Notes: generated by a model not told the origin, from the sequence alone. Counted from the stretch's first letter, positions 34,825 through 44,394 are shown. The stretch is DNA of 64,000 nucleotides from Yanghanlia sp047501535 (GCF_047501535.1 NZ_JAZDRJ010000002.1:289140-353139), one strand, 5' to 3'. Program-made: numbers and translations.

Positions 34825-36309
34825 TTACCAGCCGCTGGCCTGACCCGTTCCGGGTGTCTGTATGACTGGGGGTTGCATGCCATCGCGATATTCCATACGA
34901 ACCGGCTGCAAATTGCTGGTATCGGGAGCGGGAGTCATGCAAGCGATCAGGCTTTCTTCGGGAAATTCGAGATCGGAGGCCTCATTGGGGGCTTCGTTAT
35001 ATGGCTGGCTAACCGTAACGGCGGGCAGAATCCGATTGGAAAGCGCCAACCACTGATATTCGGCCTTTTTGAGGTCGTAGATACCGTTGACCAAAGCGCG
35101 ACGCGAATCGAAAAGCTCGTTTTCGGTGTCGAGCAAATCGAGCAGAGAACGCTCACCGATCTGGAACTGCTGCATGTAGGCGACCCTTACTCGAGAAGTT
35201 GCCATTTCGTGTTCGCGCAAGAACGGCAGTTGTTCGCGTAGCTTGACGATGTTGTTCCAGGCTACAGAGAGGTCTTGCTGCACATTGCGGCAGGTGTAGT
35301 CTCGCACATCGCGTGCGGCGTACGATTGAGCCTTGGTTTGGCGTACGCGCGCTGCATCTGAGCCGCCACGGAACAGGTTGTACGACAGCATCAGCTGCAC
35401 GCTGGAATTTTGTGCATCGCGGTACGGTGTGCCGGGTTGGTCTTTGTCCTTACCTGTTTGGGCACGGAACTCAAGCGTGGGCGCGAATGCCCCTTTTGCA
35501 GAAGATACGCCGGCTTCGGCTGCCTGAACCAGGGCCTGCTTGGACAAAATAGCCGGGCTGCTGCGTAACGACGGCACAAAGTCTTCCGGGTTGGCAGGCA
35601 GGTAGGAGGCGGGATCCGGCACATCCAATAATGTGGCGGGGGGAGCCTCACCAACGATGCGGCGATAGCGCTGCGACACATCGTTAAGGTTGTTGGTTTC
35701 CGTCATGAGGTTGGCCTGGGCCAGAGCCAGACGACCATTCGCCTGCTCAAGGTCAACACCGCGCCCTACACCTGAGTTTGAGCGTTCACGAATGCGTTCC
35801 AATGTGCCTTCGTGCAAACGGTAGTTTTCCTGTGCAAGCCTTTCCATTTCACGGTAGCGCTGCACGTCCAGATAAGCATTGACGGCTTCCATCGCCAAGC
35901 TATCGACGGTCGCCAACAGCTCGTAGTAACCAGACAGTTTTTCAAACCCTAGTTGCTTAACGTTGTTAATGGTGGAAAAACCATCAAACAACAACTGCCG
36001 CAATTGCAGGCTATAGCCGTTGCGATTCCAGTTGGCAGAGCGGTAATCGCCGTCGCTGCCGCGCCACTCGCGACCGGTCCATCCTTGCAAATTGACTTCT
36101 GGCAACAGGCCCCCACGCGCCACATTCTGCCCTTCCAGAGTAGATTGAAAGTCCTGGAATCGCGCGCGGATCTCGGGGTTGGACAACACGGTTTTCTCGA
36201 CTGCTTGCTCAAGCGTAGTGGCGGCCTGGGCCCACGTTGCAACAGGTACGCACGCTGCAATGACAGCGCTCGCGATTATGCTGCGATTACTTTTTGTTGT
36301 GACTTTCAT
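34825..36309 (-). CDS. lapE: TolC-family outer-membrane secretion channel (LapE)
   Basis: Outer-membrane exit duct for the type I system. 494 residues: signal peptide (MKVTTKSNRSIIASAVIAAC ... WAQA, about 29 residues), then two OEP repeats (TLEQAVEKTVLSNPEIRARFQ..; SAKGAFAPTLEFRAQTGK.., LMLSYNLFRGGSDAARVRQ) typical of TolC. Strong AAGGAG before the ATG. First gene of a four- or five-gene operon (lapE, small gene, lapB, lapC, luxR-type). Confidence 0.94.
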   Translation of the reverse strand: MKVTTKSNRSIIASAVIAACVPVATWAQAATTLEQAVEKTVLSNPEIRARFQDFQSTLEGQNVARGGLLPEVNLQGWTGREWRGSDGDYRSANWNRNGYSLQLRQLLFDGFSTINNVKQLGFEKLSGYYELLATVDSLAMEAVNAYLDVQRYREMERLAQENYRLHEGTLERIRERSNSGVGRGVDLEQANGRLALAQANLMTETNNLNDVSQRYRRIVGEAPPATLLDVPDPASYLPANPEDFVPSLRSSPAILSKQALVQAAEAGVSSAKGAFAPTLEFRAQTGKDKDQPGTPYRDAQNSSVQLMLSYNLFRGGSDAARVRQTKAQSYAARDVRDYTCRNVQQDLSVAWNNIVKLREQLPFLREHEMATSRVRVAYMQQFQIGERSLLDLLDTENELFDSRRALVNGIYDLKKAEYQWLALSNRILPAVTVSQPYNEAPNEASDLEFPEESLIACMTPAPDTSNLQPVRMEYRDGMQPPVIQTPGTGQASGW

Positions 36310-36855
36310 CTTGATCTCCTTGAAACGTATGCACCCTCGGACCCTGAGGGCCGCAAGCTGGAGGGCTTGCTGATCGCAATCAACGGATACCGGGAAACAG
36401 GTTGAAAAGGGACAGCTGTACAGAGCAGTAGGCTGCGCACAAATAAGGCGCCACCGCCCAACGCACGCGTTAGGTGGAAAAAACTGAACTTCGGTGTAGA
36501 CGGTTTGGGAATAGCCCGACCAAACAGGCCTCTGCGAGAAGCAAAGTCGACCGTCTGTTCAAAAAAACACCCCATGGCAGGAGTATCCACAATAGGCAAG
36601 GCGGAGCTATGGGTTTCTGGCCCATATTCTTGGGGCATAACCTTGCGTCGAAATCGAGCCAATATTTTTCTTAGTAAGGCTCATGAGTGAAATGTATCAA
36701 ATAATTCGTTTTACATCGAGACTTTTCAGGTATCCCTTCAGTATTCTTCAACTTTATCTTGCCTGACCACTCGTTCGAAAGCCTACTTTACTTATACGCA
36801 TCGTGATATAAGCAGTGGAGTACCACTCCATCAACCCGCTTCAACTTAAAACAAC
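36310..36855. other. Divergent intergenic region between lapE and aldehyde dehydrogenase
   Basis: 546 bases with no convincing gene. On the minus strand TTGATA-17-TTACTA (about 36670-36700) is a weak promoter candidate for lapE, which would give a leader of over 300 bases. On + lies the aldehyde dehydrogenase promoter/operator described separately. A search by eye for a c-di-GMP riboswitch core found none. A 118-codon minus frame here is not credible. Confidence 0.6.
36784..36830 (+). promoter_or_regulatory. Promoter with downstream operator-like repeat before aldehyde dehydrogenase
   Basis: TACTTT (36784-36789), 17 bases, then TATAAG (36807-36812) is a plausible sigma-70 promoter. The inverted repeat TGGAGT-ACC-ACTCCA (36816-36830) covers the expected transcription start, a position suited to repression. 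No ribosome-binding site is evident before the ATG at 36856. Confidence 0.5.
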
Positions 36856-38283
36856 ATGTACGAGACACCCACCCTGTATATAGATGGTGAATTTCTAAGC
36901 GGCGAAGGCCGTAAGACCGAAGAAATTATCAACCCGGCCACTCACGAAGTACTGGGCCATCTTCCCCACGCCACCCAAGCCGACCTGGATCGCGCCCTGA
37001 ACGCCGCCGCCCGCGCCTTTGAAACCTGGCGCGATAGCTCTCCCATGCTGCGGTCGGAAATTCTGCGCAAGGTGGCTCAGCTGAGTCGCGATCGCGCGCA
37101 AGACATTGGCCGTTGCATGACGCTCGACCAAGGTAAGCCGCTGGCTGAAGCCGTAGGGGAAATCGTTAGCTGTGCCGACCATGCCGACTGGCACGCTGAA
37201 GAGTGCCGCCGCATTTACGGGCGCGTGATTACCCCCCGCGACCCTGCTGTTCACCAATATGTCGTGCGTGAGCCGGTAGGCGTCTGCGCCGCCTTCACTC
37301 CCTGGAATTTCCCTTACAACCAGGCAATCCGCAAAATTTGCGCAGCGATTGGCGCAGGCTGCACCATCATTCTGAAAGGCCCTGAAGACGCCCCCAGCGC
37401 CGTCATGGCTATTGCCCGCATGTTCCACGACGCGGGGCTGCCTCCAGGGGTTCTCAATATTGTGTGGGGGGTGCCGGCCGAAGTCTCTGACTACCTGATC
37501 CGCTCGCCCATCGTACGCAAGGTATCGTTCACCGGTTCGGTGCCGGTCGGCAAGCAACTGGCTGCATTGGCAGGCGCCCACATGAAACGCATCACCATGG
37601 AACTGGGCGGCCATTCGCCGGTTCTGGTGTTTGAAGATGCCGATGTTCAGAAAGCCGCCAAGCAATTGGCCAAGTTCAAGATCCGCAACGCAGGCCAGGT
37701 GTGTGTGTCGCCCACTCGCTTCTACGTACACAACAAGGTCTACGATTCCTTCCTCGAAACCTTTGTTGAAAGCCTGCGCGCCGTCAAGGTAGGCGATGGC
37801 TTGGAGGCGGACACAGAAATGGGGCCGTTGGCACACCAGCGCCGTGTTCCGGCCATGAGCCGTTTCGTGGAGGACTCCATAGCGCGTGGCGGTAAGGTGC
37901 TGCTGGGCGGCGAGCCACTCGACCGCAAGGGCAACTTCTTCCCTCCCACCGTGATCACCGAAATCCCCGAAGACGCCATGATTATGACCGAAGAGCCCTT
38001 CGGCCCGCTGGCTCCTGTCGTACCGTTCAGTGACACAGAAGAAGTGATCCGCCAAGCCAACGCCCTGCCCTTCGGCCTGTCTTCCTACGTGTTTACGACC
38101 TCTTTGCAAACCGCCAACCGCGTTTCTCGTGGGCTGGAAGCAGGCATGGTCAACATCAACCATTTCGGCAGCGCACTTCCCGAAACGCCTTTCGGCGGTG
38201 TGAAAGACAGTGGTATTGGCAGCGAAGGCGGCAGCGAGACCTTCGACGGCTATTTGGTTACGAAGTTCGTAACGTCCATCTAA
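36856..38283 (+). CDS. NAD(P)-dependent aldehyde dehydrogenase
   Basis: Oxidises an aldehyde to the carboxylic acid. 475 residues, ALDH superfamily of the succinate-semialdehyde/medium-chain type. Visible motifs: FTPWNFPYNQ, the cofactor-domain FTGSVPVGKQLA, general base E in MELGGHSPVLVFEDADV, catalytic cysteine in NAGQVCVSPTRF and EEPFGPLAPV. Next to acyl-CoA genes it could supply acids such as citronellate from citronellal, or medium-chain acids; the substrate cannot be read from the sequence. Confidence 0.9.
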   Translation: MYETPTLYIDGEFLSGEGRKTEEIINPATHEVLGHLPHATQADLDRALNAAARAFETWRDSSPMLRSEILRKVAQLSRDRAQDIGRCMTLDQGKPLAEAVGEIVSCADHADWHAEECRRIYGRVITPRDPAVHQYVVREPVGVCAAFTPWNFPYNQAIRKICAAIGAGCTIILKGPEDAPSAVMAIARMFHDAGLPPGVLNIVWGVPAEVSDYLIRSPIVRKVSFTGSVPVGKQLAALAGAHMKRITMELGGHSPVLVFEDADVQKAAKQLAKFKIRNAGQVCVSPTRFYVHNKVYDSFLETFVESLRAVKVGDGLEADTEMGPLAHQRRVPAMSRFVEDSIARGGKVLLGGEPLDRKGNFFPPTVITEIPEDAMIMTEEPFGPLAPVVPFSDTEEVIRQANALPFGLSSYVFTTSLQTANRVSRGLEAGMVNINHFGSALPETPFGGVKDSGIGSEGGSETFDGYLVTKFVTSI

Positions 38284-38475
38284 CGCACCTCATCCGCAAT
38301 ACAGGGCTATGACACAAGTCGTATGCCCTGTATCCTAGGCGGTGCATACCGCGCGCACCAATCTCTTCCGTTTCGTCCGGTCTAGATTCGCCTGGTTTAA
38401 GGCGTGGCTTGCTGCCACCCGTGCGCTGTTATGCTGCAGAAAGCTTGAGTCCGGAAAAGCTTGAAGGTGGGAACC

Positions 38476-39780
38476 ATGGTTTTCAACCCGATTTACATTG
38501 TCGACGGCGCTAGAACACCTTTTCTGAAAGCGCGCAACACACCGGGGCCGTTTTCAGCTTCCGACCTGGCGGTACAGGCCGGGCGCGAACTCTTATTACG
38601 CCAACCTTTTCCGCCCGACGCCCTGGACGAAATGATCTTGGGATGCGTATCCCCCGCGTCTGACGAAACGAATATCGGCAGACTCGTAAGCTTGCGGCTG
38701 GGCTGCGGCCATTCCGTCCCGGGCTGGACAGTCTCGCGTAACTGCGCTTCCGGCATGCAGGCGTTGGATTCCGCCCTGCTGACGCTGCAAAGCGGTCGGG
38801 CCGACCTCGTTTTGGCAGGCGGCGTGGACGCCCTTTCACGCGCCCCGGTTCTCGTCAATGAAGAAATGGTCAGATGGCTAGGCGGGTGGGGTTCAGCTAA
38901 AAGCCTGAAGGCACGACTAGCACAGTTGGGCAAACTGCGGCCCGGCCATCTTGCGCCCGTTATTGGCCTGCTGCGCGGCCTCACCGACACTGTAGCGGGT
39001 TTGTCCATGGGGCAAACCGCCGAAAACCTCGCCCACCAGTTTGGCATCAGCCGCCGACAGATGGACGAATACGCCGCCCGCAGCCACGCCCGCACAGTGA
39101 GAGCGCAAGAAGACGGCTCTCTGGCGGAAATCATCCCGTTGGTAGACGGGCACGGCAAGCTCTACCCGCACGATGATGGGGTGCGCAACGACACTACACC
39201 TGAAAAGCTTGCGGCACTGAAACCCGTGTTTGATCGCCCGTGGGGCAACATCACAGCAGGCAATAGCTCGCAAGTCACGGATGGCGCCGCTGTGTTGCTT
39301 TTAGCCTCTGAAAAAGCGGTCGAGCGCTGGGATCTGCGGCCTTTAGGCCGGATTCTTGATGTGCAATGGGCCGGTCTTGATCCCGCATGCATGGGCCTGG
39401 GCCCGGTTCATGCCGCCACCCCCATCCTGGAACGTCACGGCATGGGTCTGAACACGCCCGATCTCTGGGAAATCAACGAAGCTTTTGCGGCTCAAGTATT
39501 GGCCTGCCTGGCCGCTTGGCAGGATGAGCACTGGTGTCGCACGCATCTGGGTCGCCCCGCCTTGGGCGTGCTGGACGAAGATCGCCTGAATGTAGACGGC
39601 GGCGCTATTGCGATCGGCCACCCTGTGGGCGCATCGGGCGCGCGTATTGTCTTGCACCTGCTGCATGCGCTGCGCACCCGCGGCTTGCAGCGCGGCATGG
39701 CCGCCATCTGCATTGGTGGCGGCCAGGGCGGCGCTATGCTGATTGAAACAACCCACGTGGCAGGAGGCACAGAATCATGA
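38476..39780 (+). CDS. Acetyl-CoA acyltransferase (thiolase)
   Basis: Thiolytic cleavage of 3-ketoacyl-CoA in beta-oxidation. 434 residues. Active-site cysteine in SRNCASGMQALD, then NEAFAAQVLA, histidine in GHPVGASGARI, and the second cysteine in CIGGGQGGAM. Most like FadI-type thiolases. ATG at 38476 (a TTG 15 bases earlier is also in frame). Overlaps the next gene by four bases (ATGA). Confidence 0.93.
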   Translation: MVFNPIYIVDGARTPFLKARNTPGPFSASDLAVQAGRELLLRQPFPPDALDEMILGCVSPASDETNIGRLVSLRLGCGHSVPGWTVSRNCASGMQALDSALLTLQSGRADLVLAGGVDALSRAPVLVNEEMVRWLGGWGSAKSLKARLAQLGKLRPGHLAPVIGLLRGLTDTVAGLSMGQTAENLAHQFGISRRQMDEYAARSHARTVRAQEDGSLAEIIPLVDGHGKLYPHDDGVRNDTTPEKLAALKPVFDRPWGNITAGNSSQVTDGAAVLLLASEKAVERWDLRPLGRILDVQWAGLDPACMGLGPVHAATPILERHGMGLNTPDLWEINEAFAAQVLACLAAWQDEHWCRTHLGRPALGVLDEDRLNVDGGAIAIGHPVGASGARIVLHLLHALRTRGLQRGMAAICIGGGQGGAMLIETTHVAGGTES

Positions 39781-41729
39781 ACTCGGTTCTCCAGCTCAAT
39801 TTGCGCAACTTCAAAGCGGATCTCGGCGCTGATGGTCTGGTATGGCTGGGCATGGATTGCCCCGACGCTTCAGTGAACCGCCTCTCCAGCGAAGTTTTGG
39901 CTGAACTGATGACGGTGCTTGACCACTTCGAGCGCCAACCGCCTGCTGCGCTGATTATCCATTCGTTGAAACCATCGGGTTTTATCGCGGGGGCCGACAT
40001 TGGGGAGTTCAAGGGGCTCGAGCATGCCGACACCATTGATAAACTGATTTCACTGGGCTGGAACACGTTTCAACGCTTGGCCGCCGCACGTTACCCCACG
40101 CTGGCGCTAGTTCGCGGCCATTGCCTGGGGGGTGGATTGGAACTGGCGCTAGCCTGCCGCTACAGGCTGGCCGTCGATCACCCTGATACCTCTTTCGCCC
40201 TGCCTGAAGTCATGCTGGGCATCTTTCCCGCCTGGGGCGGCATGAAACGCCTTCCTGCCTTGATCGGTGCCCCGGCGGCGCTCGACATGATGCTGTCCGG
40301 CCGGGCCATTGACGCACGCAAGGCACAAAGGCTGGGTCTGATAGATGCCCGGGTGCCGCTGCGCCTCGAAAAGCAGGCCGCCGCCCAGCACGTACGTTCC
40401 GGCAAACCCGCCGCGCGCGCGCGCGGTGTGGGTCGCCTGCTGAATCTCCAGCCACTGCGGCCCCTGGTCATGCGCCAGACAGCAAAGAAACTGAACGAGC
40501 GCGATCCTTACCAGCACTACTTGGCACCCCGCGCCATTCTGGAGATCTGGGGCCGCCATCAAGGCAACGCCATGGCCGCACCGGGCTGGGTGAAGGAAAT
40601 TTCTCAGTCAGATACCGCCCGCAACCTGATACGCGTTTTCCATTTGCAGGAACAACTCAAGGCTTTTGGCAAACCGTCTGAAGCGGCGGCAGAAATCCGC
40701 CAAGTTCATGTTGTGGGTGCTGGCGCCATGGGCGGAGATATCGCTGCCTGGTGTGCGCTCAAGGGCTTCAAGGTCACCTTACAAGACCAGGATCGTGAAC
40801 GCATAGCCGACGCTCAGGGCCGCGCACAGGCGTTGTATGCCAGGCGCTTCAAAGAAGCGCGGCTGCGCGTGGCGGCTCAGGACAGATTAATACCCGACCC
40901 TCTTGGCCATGGCGTCAGCCACGCAGATCTCGTCATAGAGGCCATCACGGAAAACCTTGAAGCCAAGCAAGCGCTTTATGCACGGATCGAACCTCGCATG
41001 AAAGCTGATGCCGTGCTCGCCACCAATACCTCCAGCCTGTCGCTGGCCTCTCTTGGCGCGCATCTACGCGACCCCAGTCGCCTGGTTGGCATCCATTTTT
41101 TCAACCCGGTTGCCAAAATGCCTTTGGTGGAAGTCGTGCGCACGGAACAACTCACCCCCACCGCACTCGCTACAGCTCTGGCGTTTGTTGGCAAGCTGGG
41201 CAAATTGCCACTACCGGTCAAAGACGCCCCCGGTTTCCTTGTTAATGCCGTACTGGCTCCCTACATGCTGGAGGCCATGCGCTGTGTCGACGAAGGCTTG
41301 TCGCCCGAAACCATTGACGAAGCCATGAAAGTGTTCGGCATGCCAATGGGGCCTTTGGAACTGGCCGATACCGTGGGGCTGGATATCGCCCACGCCGCCG
41401 GCCGGCAGCTCGCAGGTGAACAAGCGATTCCCCACTGCCTGGAAGACCACCTGTCCCGTAAGCAGCTCGGGCGTAAGACTGGCCGCGGCTTTTACGCTTG
41501 GAAGGAGGGCAAACCGGTTAAGCAGCAGCCCGGCACGCCGCCTGCCGACTTGGCGTTGCGGTTAATTTCCCCGCTGGTGAAGAGAACCCATGAACAAGTG
41601 GCGCATGGCATCGTCGCGAGCGCAGACCTAGCTGACGCCGGTGTGATTTTCGGAGCAGGCTTTGCGCCATTCTCGGGCGGGCCTTTGCACTGGGATCAGC
41701 ACAAAGCACCAGAGGTGGTTCCTATTTGA
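39777..41729 (+). CDS. Multifunctional enoyl-CoA hydratase / 3-hydroxyacyl-CoA dehydrogenase (FadB/FadJ-like)
   Basis: Alpha subunit of a beta-oxidation complex with the preceding thiolase. 650 residues, somewhat short for the family. N-terminal crotonase domain with both catalytic glutamates in GGGLELALACRYRL and ALPEVMLGIFPAWGG. Dehydrogenase with the NAD motif VVGAGAMGGDIAAW, HFFNPVAKMPLVEVV and C-terminal helical domains (DAPGFLVNAVLAPYMLEAMR). Translationally coupled to the thiolase gene. Confidence 0.93.
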   Translation: MNSVLQLNLRNFKADLGADGLVWLGMDCPDASVNRLSSEVLAELMTVLDHFERQPPAALIIHSLKPSGFIAGADIGEFKGLEHADTIDKLISLGWNTFQRLAAARYPTLALVRGHCLGGGLELALACRYRLAVDHPDTSFALPEVMLGIFPAWGGMKRLPALIGAPAALDMMLSGRAIDARKAQRLGLIDARVPLRLEKQAAAQHVRSGKPAARARGVGRLLNLQPLRPLVMRQTAKKLNERDPYQHYLAPRAILEIWGRHQGNAMAAPGWVKEISQSDTARNLIRVFHLQEQLKAFGKPSEAAAEIRQVHVVGAGAMGGDIAAWCALKGFKVTLQDQDRERIADAQGRAQALYARRFKEARLRVAAQDRLIPDPLGHGVSHADLVIEAITENLEAKQALYARIEPRMKADAVLATNTSSLSLASLGAHLRDPSRLVGIHFFNPVAKMPLVEVVRTEQLTPTALATALAFVGKLGKLPLPVKDAPGFLVNAVLAPYMLEAMRCVDEGLSPETIDEAMKVFGMPMGPLELADTVGLDIAHAAGRQLAGEQAIPHCLEDHLSRKQLGRKTGRGFYAWKEGKPVKQQPGTPPADLALRLISPLVKRTHEQVAHGIVASADLADAGVIFGAGFAPFSGGPLHWDQHKAPEVVPI

Positions 41730-41818
41730 ATATCCCCCTGCCACCCATGACGCTTTTAACGCGGAATGCTGAAGCGGTGATACCATCAAAAAACGAATGA
41801 ATAGGATGAGGGGGAGAT

Positions 41819-43489
41819 ATGGAACCCATCTGGCACCAGTACTACCCGCCGGGCGTCCCGACCGACATCAGCGACGAAGCCAAAAACTATCCGTCGCTTG
41901 TATCTCTCTTCGAGGAAAGTTGCGCCCGTTTTGTGCGCCACGACGCCTACATCAGTATGGGGGTCAAACTCAGCTATGGCGAACTTGATGAAGCGTCACG
42001 CTGTTTTGCCGCCTGGCTGCAATCCATCGGCGTAAAAAAGGGTGACCGCATCGCCCTCATGATGCCGAATCTCCTTCAGTACCCGGTATGCCTGTTCGGG
42101 GCCTGGCGCGCAGGCGCCGTGGTAGTGAATACCAACCCCCTGTATACGGCAGCCGAACTTGAACATCAGTTGGCAGATTCCGGCGCCGAAGTCATTGTCA
42201 TTGCAGAGAACTTCGCCCATACGCTCGAAGATGCGTTGCCAAAAACCAAGATTGAGCACATTGTCATCACCGGGGTTGGCGACATGCTAGGCACACTGAA
42301 GGGCGCCCTGACCAACTTCGTCGCTGACAAAGTCAAAAAACTGGTCCCGCCTTATTCCTTGCCGAACGCCCGCCAATTCAACGATATTCTTGTCAGTGGC
42401 CGCCAATGCGGCTACCTGCGCCCGGCCTTGCATCCCGAAGACCTCGCCTGTCTGCAATACACTGGGGGCACGACCGGTGTGGCCAAAGGCGCCATGCTTA
42501 CCCACGGCAACCTCGTGGCCAACGTCTGCCAAGCGCACGCCTGGATAAAGTCTCATGTGGTAGATGGCGAAGAATGCATCGTAACGGCTTTGCCGCTCTA
42601 TCATATCTTCGCACTGATGGCGAACTGCCTCACCTTCCTGAAGCTGGGCGCCACCAACCTGCTGATTCTTAACCCTCGCGATATCCCGGCCTTTGTTAAA
42701 AACTTGGCGTCCGTAAAGTTCACCACCATCACCGGCGTCAACACCCTTTTCAACGGTCTGCTGAACAACGCGGATTTCGCCAACCTGGATTTTTCCCACC
42801 TCAAGCTCGCCCTGGGGGGCGGCATGGCGGTGCAGGAAGCTGTGGCCACGCGCTGGCTGGCAACCACGGGCACCCCGCTCACCCAGGCTTACGGCCTGAC
42901 CGAAACCTCACCCGCCGTTACCATCAACCCATTGGATCGCCGTGATTTCACCGGCTCCATCGGCCTGCCAGTACCCTCGACTGAAATCGCCATTCGGGAT
43001 CACACCGAAAATGATCTTGGCATTGGTGAAATTGGCGAAATCTGCGTACGCGGGCCGCAAGTCACCCCGGGCTACTGGAACCGCCCAGACGAAACCGCAA
43101 AGGTCTTTGATTCCGACGGGTTCCTACGTACAGGCGATATTGGCTTGGTCGACGACCAAGGCTACATTTTCATTAAAGACCGCAAGAAAGACATGATTGT
43201 GGTGTCGGGCTTCAATGTGTACCCCAACGAAGTCGAGGCCGTGATCGCCGAGCACCCAGACATCATCGAAACTGCTGCCATCGGCGTGCCGGATGAACAT
43301 TCCGGGGAAAGCGTGAAGTTATTTGTTATTTCCCGCAATCCCGCGCTCACGGAGAACGAAGTCATCGAGTATTGCCGCAGTAAGCTGACCCGCTATAAAT
43401 GCCCCAGGCATGTTGAGTTTCGTGATGACCTTCCACGTAGCAATGTCGGCAAAATTTTGCGGCGTAAGTTACGGGATGAGGCGAGGTAA
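41819..43489 (+). CDS. fadD: Acyl-CoA ligase (FadD-type)
   Basis: Activates a fatty or branched acid to its CoA thioester via an acyl-adenylate. 556 residues: AMP-binding P-loop YTGGTTGVAKGAMLTHGN, YGLTETSPAV, and GYWNRPDETAKVF..DGFLRTGDIG..DDQGYIFIKDRKKDMIVVSGFNVYPNEVE. GGGGGAGA before the ATG. Its last 21 bases overlap the end of the convergent iclR gene. Confidence 0.94.
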   Translation: MEPIWHQYYPPGVPTDISDEAKNYPSLVSLFEESCARFVRHDAYISMGVKLSYGELDEASRCFAAWLQSIGVKKGDRIALMMPNLLQYPVCLFGAWRAGAVVVNTNPLYTAAELEHQLADSGAEVIVIAENFAHTLEDALPKTKIEHIVITGVGDMLGTLKGALTNFVADKVKKLVPPYSLPNARQFNDILVSGRQCGYLRPALHPEDLACLQYTGGTTGVAKGAMLTHGNLVANVCQAHAWIKSHVVDGEECIVTALPLYHIFALMANCLTFLKLGATNLLILNPRDIPAFVKNLASVKFTTITGVNTLFNGLLNNADFANLDFSHLKLALGGGMAVQEAVATRWLATTGTPLTQAYGLTETSPAVTINPLDRRDFTGSIGLPVPSTEIAIRDHTENDLGIGEIGEICVRGPQVTPGYWNRPDETAKVFDSDGFLRTGDIGLVDDQGYIFIKDRKKDMIVVSGFNVYPNEVEAVIAEHPDIIETAAIGVPDEHSGESVKLFVISRNPALTENEVIEYCRSKLTRYKCPRHVEFRDDLPRSNVGKILRRKLRDEAR

Positions 43490-44278
43490 ACGGCTAGAGC
43501 TTGCTTGAAGTACGGCGCTTTTTAGAAGGTCCGCTATTTCCCGCGCTTGATTGTGAGGTATGCGCGCGCGCGGGGCAACGAAGCCTAGCGCCGCTTCGCC
43601 GTTGGTACCAAACCGGAAATACACTCCCACCCCTCGTATACCTTTAGCATAAATGTGGGCGAACCCCTGCATTTGTGTTTCTCTAACCCACTTATTCAGG
43701 CGCTGCAGCGTCATTCGGTTAGCTTGGTATTCAGCCTGATGGCGTAGATAGTGCTCAGTGACGGCATCCGAGTCAAAATTTGCCAGTAGCGCAAAACTAG
43801 GGATCCCCAGCCCAAGTAAACGGAGCGTGCCAACTGTTTCACCAAAATCCCGCACAGGCCGAGAGCCGATCTCCAAATGCAGGCAATGGCTGTAATCGGC
43901 CGAGCGAACCACTAGAAACAATGGCTGATCCAGCTTCCTGACCAGAGACTTCATCAGCGGCTGGTACTCCTGTACCAACGGGGGCCGCAGCAAAGAAGTC
44001 TGCCCTAATGAGAATGCTTCCGTTCCCAGACGGTAGCCTTTTGTGTTCTGTTCTCGATGAACAAGCCCCTTGTTCTCCAGAGCCTTAATCATTCTGTGCA
44101 CGGTGGTGCGGTCCAGGCCTGTATTTTCAGCAAGCGCGGCGACGCTGATGCCCTCAACATGGTGAAGTGAAACCAAGGAGAGCAAATCAAGGGCTCGATC
44201 AATACTTTGTGTGCCTCGTGATTTCTGGCCGCGCAAGCGACTGTCGGCTGTTGTATTGCTCAATGACCTGGAAGACAC
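43469..44278 (-). CDS. IclR-family transcriptional regulator
   Basis: 269 residues from a GTG at 44278: winged helix (GTQSIDRALDLLSLVSLHHVEGISVAALAENTGLDRTTVHRMIKALENKGLVHRE) and a C-terminal effector domain (SRPVRDFGETVGTLRLLGLGIPSFALL). The frame is open to an ATG at 44347 and a TTG at 44362, but those starts would place two palindromes inside the gene. AAGGG sits nine bases before the GTG, and the family rarely has a 40-residue head. It is divergent from the atuC-type gene and most likely controls that operon, with a branched acyl-CoA or acid as effector (inference). Confidence 0.88.
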   Translation of the reverse strand: MSSRSLSNTTADSRLRGQKSRGTQSIDRALDLLSLVSLHHVEGISVAALAENTGLDRTTVHRMIKALENKGLVHREQNTKGYRLGTEAFSLGQTSLLRPPLVQEYQPLMKSLVRKLDQPLFLVVRSADYSHCLHLEIGSRPVRDFGETVGTLRLLGLGIPSFALLANFDSDAVTEHYLRHQAEYQANRMTLQRLNKWVRETQMQGFAHIYAKGIRGVGVYFRFGTNGEAALGFVAPRARIPHNQAREIADLLKSAVLQASSSRLPRLIP

Positions 44279-44294
44279 TATGGAAAACCCTTGG

Positions 44295-44330
44295 TTGTGC
44301 ACATTGTGAACAAAACAGAATATTCTGTTT
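44295..44330. promoter_or_regulatory. Two palindromes in the iclR-atuC divergent spacer
   Basis: AAACAGAATATTCTGTTT (44313-44330) is a perfect 18-bp palindrome. Next to it TTGTGCAC-ATT-GTGAACAA (44295-44313) is an imperfect one (one mismatch per arm). Both lie in the 116-base spacer between the iclR GTG and the atuC-type start. They are good candidates for IclR operator(s) acting on both genes. Confidence 0.7.
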
Positions 44331-44394
44331 GTACCATCTGGGCGCATCTTCTTCAATTGCAATCACTTTCCGAGTAATAGATTGCGAATGAATC

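Noticed and set aside
36306..36662. 118-codon minus frame upstream of lapE
   Set aside because: Overlaps the strong lapE ribosome-binding site and start, has no family features, and lies in the leader region.
36310..36855. c-di-GMP riboswitch before the adhesin secretion operon
   Set aside because: The conserved GEMM core could not be found on either strand; only small unrelated repeats are present.
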